From Metabacillus mangrovi (lineage in GTDB: Bacteria > Bacillota > Bacilli > Bacillales > Bacillaceae), in NCBI RefSeq assembly GCF_009711125.1, contig NZ_WMIB01000015.1, forward strand, positions 1-64,000: a DNA stretch of 64,000 nucleotides. Direction: 5' to 3'. The position numbers were made by a program, and so were the translations under genes. Of this stretch, positions 27,728 through 35,217 are shown piece after piece. Below the pieces are notes generated by a model. That model saw only the letters and a program-made list of their open reading frames with translations. It did no database searches and was not told where the DNA came from. Every line of letters starts with the position of its first letter. Position 1 is the first letter of the stretch.

Positions 27728-27779
27728 AAATGAATTTGAATGTTTTCAGGAAAGGGTGATGTTGCAGCATCATCTTTTC

Positions 27780-28526
27780 TTATTTATTTTCTGCTACTGG
27801 CGTTACTTCTACATCAATCGATGTATCAACATCAGCAAGATCAGCCTCGGTCATAGGAACATCTTCAGCAGTATCTTCTTTAACTTCATTTACTGCTGCT
27901 CCATGAGCCGCTACATCTGCATTAGCTTTATTAATTTCGCCTTCAAGTTCAGTTACCTTTTTATCAGCAACTTTAGCTCTCTCTACAGCTTCACGGGCAA
28001 GTGCCTCATAGGATGCAATTTTTGCATTAGCTTCATTTAGCTTTCCATTAGCAGTATTTAGCTCAGCAACTTTAGTGTTGTATTCTGTAGTTTTTGCATC
28101 AAGTGCAGCTTGTGTTTTAGCGTGATTACCTTGTTCAGCTTTTAAAGTTTCTTTTAAAGAAGCAATCTCTCTACTCAAGCTATTTACATCTTCTTCCAAC
28201 TCGGCAACCTTAGCAGTAAGCACAGCTTTATCATTGGATAGTGTAGTAATTTGAGTGTTTAAGTTAGAAACTTTGTTATTCAGGGTGGAGATGTTTGTGT
28301 TAGCTTCAGTAAGCTTTGTTTCAGCTGCCAATTTAACTTCACTAATTTTTGCAACTAGCGCTTGTTCGTTATCATCAAATTTAGCAATCTTTTGACCTAG
28401 ATCCTGTACTGTCTTTTCTGCTCCATCAAGTGTTACTCCTCCAGAGTAAGCTAGACCAAGCGCTCCAAGTGATACAGTACCTCCAGCTAATATAGCTGCC
28501 AAAACTTTAGATGTGAAAAATGCCAT
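27780..28526 (-). CDS. Membrane-anchored coiled-coil protein with acidic tail
   Basis: The 248-residue product starts MAFFTSKVLAAILAGGTVSLGALGLAYSGG, a signal-anchor helix. A long coiled coil rich in A, N, K and E (residues ~35-215, with KLTEANTNISTLNNKVSNL-type heptads) ends in a very acidic tail. The ATG at 28526 gives 9-nt spacing from AGGAG, whereas the ATG three codons earlier sits directly on it. The protein at 59633-60319 is a paralogue with the same N-terminal pattern. A SinR-like site lies in its promoter. I do not recognise a named family; a surface-exposed spacer or matrix role is inferred from regulation only. Confidence 0.75.
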   Translation of the reverse strand: MAFFTSKVLAAILAGGTVSLGALGLAYSGGVTLDGAEKTVQDLGQKIAKFDDNEQALVAKISEVKLAAETKLTEANTNISTLNNKVSNLNTQITTLSNDKAVLTAKVAELEEDVNSLSREIASLKETLKAEQGNHAKTQAALDAKTTEYNTKVAELNTANGKLNEANAKIASYEALAREAVERAKVADKKVTELEGEINKANADVAAHGAAVNEVKEDTAEDVPMTEADLADVDTSIDVEVTPVAENK

Positions 28527-28608
28527 TCTACCCATCTCCTAATTAGTGTATTTGGTGGATTTCCTTTCCACAATATGTATTTTATAACGAACGTATTACT
28601 ATTACAAG

Positions 28609-28636
28609 AGTTTTTTTAAAGAACAAAAAAATATTA
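28609..28636 (-). promoter_or_regulatory. Promoter with weak SinR-like site, coiled-coil gene
   Basis: On the minus strand a -10-like TAATAT (28631-28636) is followed 6 nt later by GTTCTTT (28618-28624). The expected second half-site after 2 nt is poor (AAAAACT). Position relative to the -10 box matches the better sites at 32190, 43462 and 60345. Confidence 0.4.
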
Positions 28637-28659
28637 ATCATTAAGTTAATCTCTTGATA

Positions 28660-28689
28660 ATAAAGAAAGCCGTGACCAAAAGATCACGA
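28660..28689 (-). terminator. Minus-strand terminator of a lost gene
   Basis: Read on the minus strand, CGTGATC and GGTCACG form a stem followed by a T-rich tail. Upstream on that strand, 28820-28897 encodes a short C-terminal-like peptide (GGKWNFSRKPVLGKPEKPYVA, then stop), apparently all that remains of a gene. Confidence 0.45.
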
Positions 28690-28928
28690 CTCCTACACTA
28701 ATTGGACTACCTAAATGGCAATAAAGGTAGTAGCAGAATTATAACACTTCACTTTTACATACACAATAACTGTATGTTTGAATATTCATACTAGAATGAA
28801 TTCCGCCTGTGAATTCGCATTAAGCTACATACGGCTTCTCTGGTTTTCCAAGAACAGGCTTTCTGCTAAAGTTCCATTTACCTCCGGTAACAATTTTCCT
28901 AGGTGGTATTATTTACAACTACCCCCGT

Positions 28929-28977
28929 TTAACTAAATTTACCCTCAACTTAACAAAACCTTAAGATCCGCTTCATA
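28929..28977 (+). promoter_or_regulatory. PhoP box upstream of the nucleotidase remnant
   Basis: TTACCC, TTAACA, TTAAGA and TTCATA follow each other with exactly 5 nt between each (starts 28939, 28950, 28961, 28972). A further TTAACT starts at 28929. This is the 11-bp periodic direct-repeat pattern bound by phosphorylated PhoP in Bacillus. It matches the box at 51098 upstream of the intact nucleotidase. Confidence 0.7.
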
Positions 28978-29027
28978 CCATTCTTGTACATTTGATAGGG
29001 ACAATTCCATCAAATGTACAAGAATGG
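28978..29027 (+). repeat. Long inverted repeat in the leader of the nucleotidase remnant
   Basis: A 19-bp arm (CCATTCTTGTACATTTGAT) is exactly repeated in inverse after a 12-nt loop and is followed by TTTTATTTT, so it can also terminate transcription. A shorter, imperfect version of the same dyad stands at 51134-51162 in front of the intact gene. Confidence 0.75.
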
Positions 29028-29029
29028 TT

Positions 29030-29240
29030 TTATTTTACCCTGTAGGTTATTGTAGTATCTGTTGACACTTTGCTGATAAGCCATGAACGCACGGATGCCA
29101 AAAAGAAATCCCTCCATAACAACGGTGCTGTACTTTAATAATGCCCATGAAATTAGTCGGGTTATGAATAATTGGGGATAGTGGGGTGGCGTTTCCAAGG
29201 CCAGTACCATCGATTAGGTTTCGTATCTCTTCTTCTAGTT
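29030..29240 (+). pseudogene. Truncated, degraded copy of the 5'-nucleotidase gene
   Basis: The DNA aligns with the first ~200 bp of the nucleotidase at 51183-52700. Corresponding words include ACCCTG, TTTGCTG, CAACGGTGCTGTACTTTAA, GCCCATGAAATTAGTC and GGGGTGGCGTT. Several stops and indels break the frame and the catalytic and C-terminal domains are missing. The PhoP box upstream is preserved. The rest of 29240-29650 holds no recognisable gene. Confidence 0.75.
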
Positions 29241-29677
29241 CTATCCCATCATTCATTCACTTCTGTTCAAATTTCTCTCTAATTTGTTCCACACTCCAAT
29301 AGACGGCTGCGTTTACATCTACCAATTATCTATAAATAAATGATCAACAGATCAGCGTCCAAACGATTTCCATCTTAGAGGCAATGGCCATTTCTCTGGA
29401 AATCAATATCCCCCTTTAAGGAAAATTCTACTTGACATGCTTCAATTAAAGGAGAATTAATTAAGAAGCTGAATGCATTATTTTTCATCGAAAGAGCCAA
29501 TTCCGATACAAATCTTGCCAGAGCAACAATCACTCATACTCCGAATAAGTATGCTGTCACATTATAGATTTGCCCCCTTTGTTTGGTTTTTTTTTGAGTT
29601 AGGCTAAAAGGCTTAGGTATATAATTTTTACCATTAAAATGACGACCAGGTTGTCGGAATTTGATGAGAATTCCATA

Positions 29678-29706
29678 TTCGACTTTTGGCCCTTGTGGGA
29701 TATAAT
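29678..29706 (+). promoter_or_regulatory. Sigma-A-like promoter for the 190-aa membrane protein
   Basis: TTCGAC (29678-29683) and TATAAT (29701-29706) are 17 bp apart, about 46 nt upstream of the start codon. Confidence 0.6.
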
Positions 29707-29752
29707 ACTTTATAACGTTAATTTTACCAATAATTGAGAAGAAGGTGGAGCA

Positions 29753-30325
29753 ATGGAAGCGAGTAGAGAAGAATTAATATCGAGGGTGCAGGACGGATAT
29801 CCGTTTGCCGAAAAGTACCAAAAGCTTGAGAATAAACTAAACAGACTTAAGAAGACAAAAAGAATTGGGTTCTTCATTTACCTCACCATGTTTTGGGTAA
29901 ATTCAACTTTTTTTTACCCGATTAGTTATGGTTTTTTTTCTTTTATACTTTATGTACAAATACTTGGTGGATTTTTGTGGCTTCCTAATGTTTATGGGAA
30001 AATTTATTATTTTGCAGCAAGAATGAGAAAGGCTATTAAAGTTGAACAACAAATGGATGAAGTATTGAACGAGTTTACAAAAAAGACCAGTATATTTTAT
30101 GAATATTGCAGAGTCCCTATTCTAGAAAAAATGGAGAAGTTTTTTTTAACAGCAAGAGCAGATACTTTCAAAGAATGCTATGCATTAGTGGATACCGAAT
30201 TACATCGGGACCAAGTACTACATTTGAAGGAAAGGCAACTGGACGCACAATTGGAACAAAATTCCCTTTTATCAAAACAAAATGATAGATTAAAGAGTAT
30301 TGAATCTAATACATTTCATTCTTAA
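29753..30325 (+). CDS. 190-aa membrane protein with coiled-coil tail, unknown
   Basis: The start ATG follows GAAGGTGGAG. Residues 1-35 are helical and charged. Two transmembrane helices lie at about 38-62 and 66-85 (FFIYLTMFWVNSTFFYPISY and FILYVQILGGFLWL). The C-terminal half is a charged helical region ending in a predicted coiled coil (HLKERQLDAQLEQNSLLSKQNDRLKSIES). It has its own promoter and terminator and stands alone. No family was recognised. A membrane-attached cytoplasmic scaffold is one possible reading. Confidence 0.7.
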   Translation: MEASREELISRVQDGYPFAEKYQKLENKLNRLKKTKRIGFFIYLTMFWVNSTFFYPISYGFFSFILYVQILGGFLWLPNVYGKIYYFAARMRKAIKVEQQMDEVLNEFTKKTSIFYEYCRVPILEKMEKFFLTARADTFKECYALVDTELHRDQVLHLKERQLDAQLEQNSLLSKQNDRLKSIESNTFHS

Positions 30326-30337
30326 TTTCATATAATC

Positions 30338-30376
30338 TTATAAAAAGTACATAAGCTCCTATACTTTTTAGGGGTT
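30338..30376 (+). terminator. Terminator after the 190-aa gene
   Basis: AAAAAGTA pairs with TACTTTTT, and overlapping it CCTA pairs with TAGG, followed by GGTTTTTG. The two stems are mutually exclusive. Confidence 0.55.
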
Positions 30377-30629
30377 TTTGTTTTGTTGTTAATGTATGTA
30401 GTTAAATTGGAGTTTGTTTAAACTAAAGTGTCTTAAATAACTTGGATTTAACTTAAATTTCATACAACTAAACTGCTCTAACTTTTAAAAGGTTTTTTTA
30501 ACATAAATATCCAATAAAAGGAGCACTTCAGCAAATCAATAGTAGCCCTCTAGAAGATTGGACAAACGAACTACACTCTTAAGTCGAATTATTAAAAAAC
30601 AAACAATAAAATACATAATGGAGGAATTT

Positions 30630-31754
30630 ATGCAAAAACTTGGGTCATTAACGCTTTTGTTTTCCTTTTTCCTGCTTACTGCTTGTACTCAAGAAACAAA
30701 TGGTGAAATCCAGGCCGAACAAAAAGATGAAAGAGAAGCGATTGTACAAAACGAAACAGAGCAATCGAAAGAAGTAGCAGAAGAAAAACCTTTAGCAATT
30801 AAAAAAATCACTCCTTTGGAAATGATTGAAACTTACAATTCATCCGCAAAACTGACCGAAACCACACTTCTAAGTTCAAATTTCATAAAGGATGTAGAAC
30901 CCTTTATGAAGCTTGAAGAAATTTCGAGTGGTGAAGAAAGACTGCCAGATGAACTGCTGCCGGAGGTACGTCTTGAGATTTTAGAAGATAGCAAGGAAAA
31001 AGTAACGATTAAAACCATTGAAATGGCTGATGAGGCTTATAAGCATGGCAGACACATTACATTGACAGCTTTATACAATGAAGAACAAGGAAACTGGGTA
31101 TTGGATGACCTGATTGTAGAGGAAGTTAAAAAGGGGTTCCCGCTTAAATTAACATGGGATGAGGCAGTGAAATATGCGAAGTACAAAGGGATGGAAATTG
31201 AAAAGATTAAAGAAAAAACAGATGCGGGACCTTTATCTTTTGTGTTTAAAGTGCTAAGTAATAGTAAGGAGCAGATGTTTGCAGGTGCAGAACATCTTGA
31301 AATTAATACCGACAATGGGTTGATTACATTACCTGAAGAATACAATAAAGTTGAAGAGGAACCTGAGGAAGAGGCTATTATAAATGAGCCGGAGTCTAAA
31401 GATGTGCCAGATCAGAAAGATGTGCCAGTAAAAACGGGAGAAGGAGACTGGAATGGGTACTGGGCGGATGCATCTGGGACATCATTTCTTAATATAACCA
31501 ATTATAAGAATAATTCCGCGTCGGTAACGTATAGCTTTTGTTTTACTGACAGCTGCACTCAAATCGGTGATACGGGAGAGCATGTTGTTAAATTTGTAAA
31601 CAATCAGGCAAGGATAAAATACGAAGATGAGGGCTGGGGAAATCCTGGAGAAGTTGAAATCCAACTGGGAGAAGGAGTTATTCATACTACTTTGTATACG
31701 TACAATAAAGAATTTAAGGACACGTTAAAAAAGGACGAAGAGTTAAACGAGTAA
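30630..31754 (+). CDS. Lipoprotein with C-terminal beta domain
   Basis: The 374-residue protein starts with a lipoprotein signal peptide (MQKLGSLTLLFSFFLLTACTQ, lipobox LTAC), so it is lipid-anchored on the outer face of the membrane. An acidic linker follows, then a domain at ~60-235, a second Glu/Pro-rich linker, and a C-terminal ~100-residue beta-rich domain (GDWNGYWADASGTSFLNIT) with two cysteines (CFTDSC). ATG at 30630 was chosen over the upstream in-frame starts because GGAGG lies 5 nt before it and the signal peptide then begins correctly. It is monocistronic. No exact family was recognised. Confidence 0.75.
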   Translation: MQKLGSLTLLFSFFLLTACTQETNGEIQAEQKDEREAIVQNETEQSKEVAEEKPLAIKKITPLEMIETYNSSAKLTETTLLSSNFIKDVEPFMKLEEISSGEERLPDELLPEVRLEILEDSKEKVTIKTIEMADEAYKHGRHITLTALYNEEQGNWVLDDLIVEEVKKGFPLKLTWDEAVKYAKYKGMEIEKIKEKTDAGPLSFVFKVLSNSKEQMFAGAEHLEINTDNGLITLPEEYNKVEEEPEEEAIINEPESKDVPDQKDVPVKTGEGDWNGYWADASGTSFLNITNYKNNSASVTYSFCFTDSCTQIGDTGEHVVKFVNNQARIKYEDEGWGNPGEVEIQLGEGVIHTTLYTYNKEFKDTLKKDEELNE

Positions 31755-31800
31755 AAGTGAATAAGGAGTTCACGGGAACGGTTCTCATGCTTCGAATACA

Positions 31801-31836
31801 AGTCCTGCAAAGGGTGAATCCTTTGCGGGGCTTTTT
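31801..31836 (+). terminator. Intrinsic terminator after the lipoprotein gene
   Basis: TCCTGCAAAGG and CCTTTGCGGGG pair around GTGAAT and are followed by CTTTTT. A partial GGGAACGGTTCTCATGCTTC element, related to the GAAGCA-type repeat, lies just before it at about 31772-31794. Confidence 0.8.
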
Positions 31837-32150
31837 AGCGCGTCCTTCAATGAATTTGGAAGTTCTAAAGGCCCGACATCTTTAAGATCGTTCTCTGTAA
31901 TTTAAGAATGAAGCACCGAACGAGTTCCCTGTTCAAAAAGAACATCTTTAAAGGAGTCAGCGTGTTACAAGGAGGAAGACCTGATTCCGTTGATGGTGCC
32001 CCATTAGTTACAAAAGGACCACTAGACAAATTTTTATTTTGTAAATTGTAATGTTCTTTTTCAAGCACAAAATAGTTAGAATAAACTAGAAATGATGAGA
32101 TTTTCAAAGTAATCAGTTCTTAATAAGGGATAAATGGACGTATTTCGTAT

Positions 32151-32205
32151 TTTGGTAAATGTGACCTATAGGCTATACTTATCTTAATTATTCGTTAAAA
32201 AGAAC
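32151..32205 (+). promoter_or_regulatory. tapA promoter with SinR-like operator
   Basis: TTTGGT (32151-32156) and TATACT (32174-32179) are 17 bp apart. Ten nt downstream, ATTCGTT-AA-AAAGAAC (32190-32205) has the 7-2-7 layout of the B. subtilis SinR operator (GTTCTYT), with one perfect and one degenerate arm. SinR is known to repress tapA-sipW-tasA. sinR itself is not in the window. Confidence 0.65.
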
Positions 32206-32224
32206 AAAACGGGTGGTGATTACA

Positions 32225-32974
32225 ATTAGAAGGTTTACAAGAATTCGTAAATTTAGAAAAAAGACTAAATCGCTTTTCCTTGCCCTCCAAATAACTGCAA
32301 TCTGGTATTGCATAATAATCTCTGCTACATATCTTACATCTAACACTGCTGCAACCTATAACGATGTTGAAACGATTGCAAATTCTATTCATGCAAATTG
32401 GGAAGAGAATAATGAGAACAAAAGTTTAGATTCATCAAAAATAAACATCTTAGTAAGTTCATGTGACAAGATCGTAGCCGAAAATAAAGATTATTCCGTA
32501 GATGTTACTGAACCAGTCTTATACGAGATTGCTAACTCAAATAATGAAATTGTTGAAGAGGGAAAAATTGAAGGTGAACGTTCAGCTGGCACCTCTGAAA
32601 AAATTATGTTCAGTCCTGATAAGGAAGGACATTATAAATTAGTTGTTTTTCAGGAAACAGGCAGCAAGATTTCAACTGAATTTGTAGTTCAAGCATGCGG
32701 CAGTCATACGGTAAATGAAGATAAAGAAAAAGTTGAGGAAAACCAAAATCCAAATGCTGAGATGTCAGAACAGACTAGTGAAGAAGAGGTTAAACAATTC
32801 GAAACACCTATCGAAGCCATAGCCGATAATAGGCAAGAAGCTGGTGAAGTGCAGGAACCGATTGCAGAAAACATCAGTAATTCAGATGAAGGAAAAGACA
32901 AAGGTCAATCAGCTGACCAAGTAGCTGAACAAACAGCTGAACAGGAAGAACTAGAAGATGTAAATGGGAACTAA
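32225..32974 (+). CDS. tapA: TapA-like amyloid fibre anchoring/assembly protein, probable ATT start
   Basis: The 249-residue protein has the TapA plan. A basic N-terminus (RRFTRIRKFRKKTK) precedes a hydrophobic signal segment ending TSNTAATYNDVE. A cysteine-containing globular domain follows (VSSCDKIV and VQACGSH), then a long acidic repetitive tail. TapA helps anchor and assemble TasA fibres in the biofilm matrix. It precedes sipW and tasA, as in B. subtilis. The best SD, GGTGGTGAT (32212-32220), is correctly spaced for an ATT at 32225; the in-frame GTGs at 32213 and 32216 lie inside that SD. Identity is weak, as usual for TapA; context is decisive. Confidence 0.82.
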   Translation: MRRFTRIRKFRKKTKSLFLALQITAIWYCIIISATYLTSNTAATYNDVETIANSIHANWEENNENKSLDSSKINILVSSCDKIVAENKDYSVDVTEPVLYEIANSNNEIVEEGKIEGERSAGTSEKIMFSPDKEGHYKLVVFQETGSKISTEFVVQACGSHTVNEDKEKVEENQNPNAEMSEQTSEEEVKQFETPIEAIADNRQEAGEVQEPIAENISNSDEGKDKGQSADQVAEQTAEQEELEDVNGN

Positions 32975-33000
32975 AACAAAATGAAAAAAGGCGGTGTAGA

Positions 33001-33576
33001 ATGGTGAAAGTTACTATTAAAAAACTGATCAGCAACATCATTACGTTTGTTCTGTTTTCATTGCTCATCTTGATGACCATAGTGGTTATTTCCTCAAAAT
33101 CATCAGGAGGTGAGCCGGAGATATTCGGATACCAATTGAAAACCGTCCTTTCCGGTTCGATGGAACCTGCATTTAATACGGGATCCATCATTGCAGTCCA
33201 GCCAGCGGAAAATGCTGCTGCACTTAAAAGTGGTGATGTTATTACTTTTATGCAAAGTGATAACACGATTGTGACTCACAGAATAACCGACATAATTAAA
33301 AACGGTGACCAGACTATGTATCAGACAAAGGGAGATAACAACAAAGATGCTGATTCACAGCCAGTCCTGTCACAAAATATTATTGGTGTATATACGGGCT
33401 TAACAATTCCATATATGGGATATTTCATAGACTTTGCAAAATCGAATATGGGCACTGCTTTTCTGCTAATCGTTCCAGGAATCTTATTACTGATCTACTC
33501 AGCTTATACAATCACAGTGGCCTTAAGAGAAGTGGATAAAAGACAGATTGGTTCGGATTCAGAAAGAGCAGTCTGA
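33001..33576 (+). CDS. sipW: SipW-like signal peptidase I (ER type)
   Basis: The 191-residue membrane protease has an N-terminal helix and the catalytic serine in SGSMEP (residues ~50-55). The general base is His (THRI) rather than Lys, the mark of ER-type signal peptidases such as SipW. C-terminal helices follow (TAFLLIVPGILLLIYSAY). SipW processes TapA and TasA. The ATG follows GGCGGTG. It lies 26 nt after tapA and 78 nt before tasA. Confidence 0.93.
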   Translation: MVKVTIKKLISNIITFVLFSLLILMTIVVISSKSSGGEPEIFGYQLKTVLSGSMEPAFNTGSIIAVQPAENAAALKSGDVITFMQSDNTIVTHRITDIIKNGDQTMYQTKGDNNKDADSQPVLSQNIIGVYTGLTIPYMGYFIDFAKSNMGTAFLLIVPGILLLIYSAYTITVALREVDKRQIGSDSERAV

Positions 33577-33654
33577 TTGATCTCCTTATTTAATAGGGAT
33601 TCAATATAAAAAGTACATACCTCAAATAATGAGGGGAAACGGGGAGGAAAGAAC

Positions 33655-34449
33655 ATGTCAATTAAAAGGAAAATTGGTTCAGGGGTAGCTTCAGCGGCGT
33701 TGGGATTATCTTTAGTAGGCGGAGGAACATGGGCAGCATTTAATGACACAGCAACTGTTACCAATCAGTTTGCATCTGGAACGCTGGATTTGGAAGTAGG
33801 TAAAAGCGGGAATAAACCAATCAACTTCGACTTGAGCAACATGAAGCCAGGCGATAATGTACAGAGAATATTTGAGTTAAGAAATGCAGGCTCTATAGCA
33901 ATCAAAGAAGTGCTGCTGGACACTACAGTAACAAGTTTTGTCGATGGTACCCTTCCATCGTCACAAGCCGACTATCTTTCTCAATTTGAAATTGATTTTA
34001 TGCAAGTTGATGGTGAGTCTGATAAGTGGGAGCCTAGAGAGAAAGTAACGAAAAATGGCGAGACACTTACATTAGCTGATTTAGTTAATGGCAGCTATCA
34101 AACTAAAGTAAAAGAAGAATTTTTAGGTGCTGGCGGTAAGATAAACTTAGCACCACTGACAGTGAAAGATCAACAGTATAGAGGTATTCCTGTCACACCG
34201 GCAGACAAAGATGAAGTCTTTATCCAAATCACGTTTAAAAATGATCTTACGAAATCAGCCGACAATAAATATGTACAAAACAAATACCAAGGAGATAAGG
34301 TTCACTTTTCCTTTAACTTCGAAGCAACACAATGGGATGGTGTAAAAGTTGATTCGTCCAATGGTAATGGAGCAGTCAACAACGGTGTTCAAGGTTCTGC
34401 AGATGGTGGCACTATGCCTTCACCGATAACAACGCCTGTTACAAAGTAA
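33655..34449 (+). CDS. tasA: TasA/CalY (camelysin) family matrix protein
   Basis: The 264-residue secreted protein begins MSIKRKIGSGVASAALGLSL, with the signal peptide ending at GGTWAAFNDTA, the usual SipW-processed site of TasA/CalY. The core continues TNQFASGTLDLEVG and NMKPGDNVQRIFELRNAGS, characteristic of the camelysin/TasA fold. It ends in a Gly/Ser/Asn-rich tail. It is the major fibre protein candidate of the biofilm. The ATG follows GGGGAGG. A strong terminator ends the operon. Confidence 0.93.
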   Translation: MSIKRKIGSGVASAALGLSLVGGGTWAAFNDTATVTNQFASGTLDLEVGKSGNKPINFDLSNMKPGDNVQRIFELRNAGSIAIKEVLLDTTVTSFVDGTLPSSQADYLSQFEIDFMQVDGESDKWEPREKVTKNGETLTLADLVNGSYQTKVKEEFLGAGGKINLAPLTVKDQQYRGIPVTPADKDEVFIQITFKNDLTKSADNKYVQNKYQGDKVHFSFNFEATQWDGVKVDSSNGNGAVNNGVQGSADGGTMPSPITTPVTK

Positions 34450-34471
34450 AACAAAGCTCAATACAGAACAT

Positions 34472-34514
34472 AAAGCACGATGAGCGGATCTATCTGCTCA
34501 TCGTGCTTTTTTTT
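34472..34514 (+). terminator. Terminator of tapA-sipW-tasA
   Basis: AAAGCACGATGAGC and GCTCATCGTGCTTT form a perfect stem and are followed by TTTTTT. Confidence 0.92.
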
Positions 34515-34874
34515 TCTAAAGGTTCGCTCCCAATAGGCGAAAAACGAATGAAGTAGTAACATTCGGTAATTTTACATTGCTATAGATAAATTTTGTTTTA
34601 AAATATTGACTGAAGCTGAGTTTCAATAAGGTTTTGAACATCATCTGAAACTTTGTACCTTATAGGTTGAAACTGGATTTGAGTCTTTTAGAACTACTGA
34701 TTTATGCTTATATTCCTTATAATGGATTTTGTTTCATATTTTACAATAAAATAGGTTTTATAACCTATTATTATGGGAAGTAAATGGAAGGGGTAATATG
34801 TCTAAGAACTTAATAATATTCAAATAAATCCAATTCCTGAATGATATGAAATGAATACTAAAGAGGTGAAGGTA

Positions 34875-35198
34875 ATGGATTCAAGCCACGTTTCGGATTT
34901 GGCAAAGAAATATGCAGAGGCTTCCGAGAAAGTGAAAGATTCAGAGTTTGTTTTAAGGAATGCGGCAATGAACGAGATGACAGGCTGGTCGGGAAAGGCA
35001 AGGGAACAATTCGACCAGGAGTTCCAGAATATGCTGACAAAGTACAGCTGGTTCTCTCAGGAGCTGTTGGAAACAAGCGGGCAGCTCCAAAAAGCAGCAT
35101 CTCTTATTGACCAGAAAAATGCTGAACTAGCAGCAGAAAAGCTTGCAAAGGAACTGGCATCTTCAAACCTTTCCTGCCAGAAACCTACTACTGCTTAA
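34875..35198 (+). CDS. WXG100-like type VII secretion protein (YfjA-like)
   Basis: The 107-residue all-helical protein has the WXG turn (TGWSGKAREQF, residues ~37-47) between two helices. Such small proteins are secreted by the type VII system and escort or co-secrete larger effectors. ATG at 34875 was chosen because AGAGGTG lies 6 nt upstream; an earlier ATG at 34851 has no RBS. It heads a four- or five-gene operon whose gene sizes resemble the B. subtilis yfjA-yfjB-yfjC-yfjD series as I remember it. The secretion machinery (yuk/ess genes) is not in the window. Confidence 0.8.
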   Translation: MDSSHVSDLAKKYAEASEKVKDSEFVLRNAAMNEMTGWSGKAREQFDQEFQNMLTKYSWFSQELLETSGQLQKAASLIDQKNAELAAEKLAKELASSNLSCQKPTTA

Positions 35199-35217
35199 CA
35201 GGAGATGAAATCGGAAA

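Noticed and set aside
29010-29256. Minus-strand open frames in the nucleotidase remnant
   Set aside because: They match the antisense of the intact nucleotidase gene, so they only reflect the plus-strand homology.
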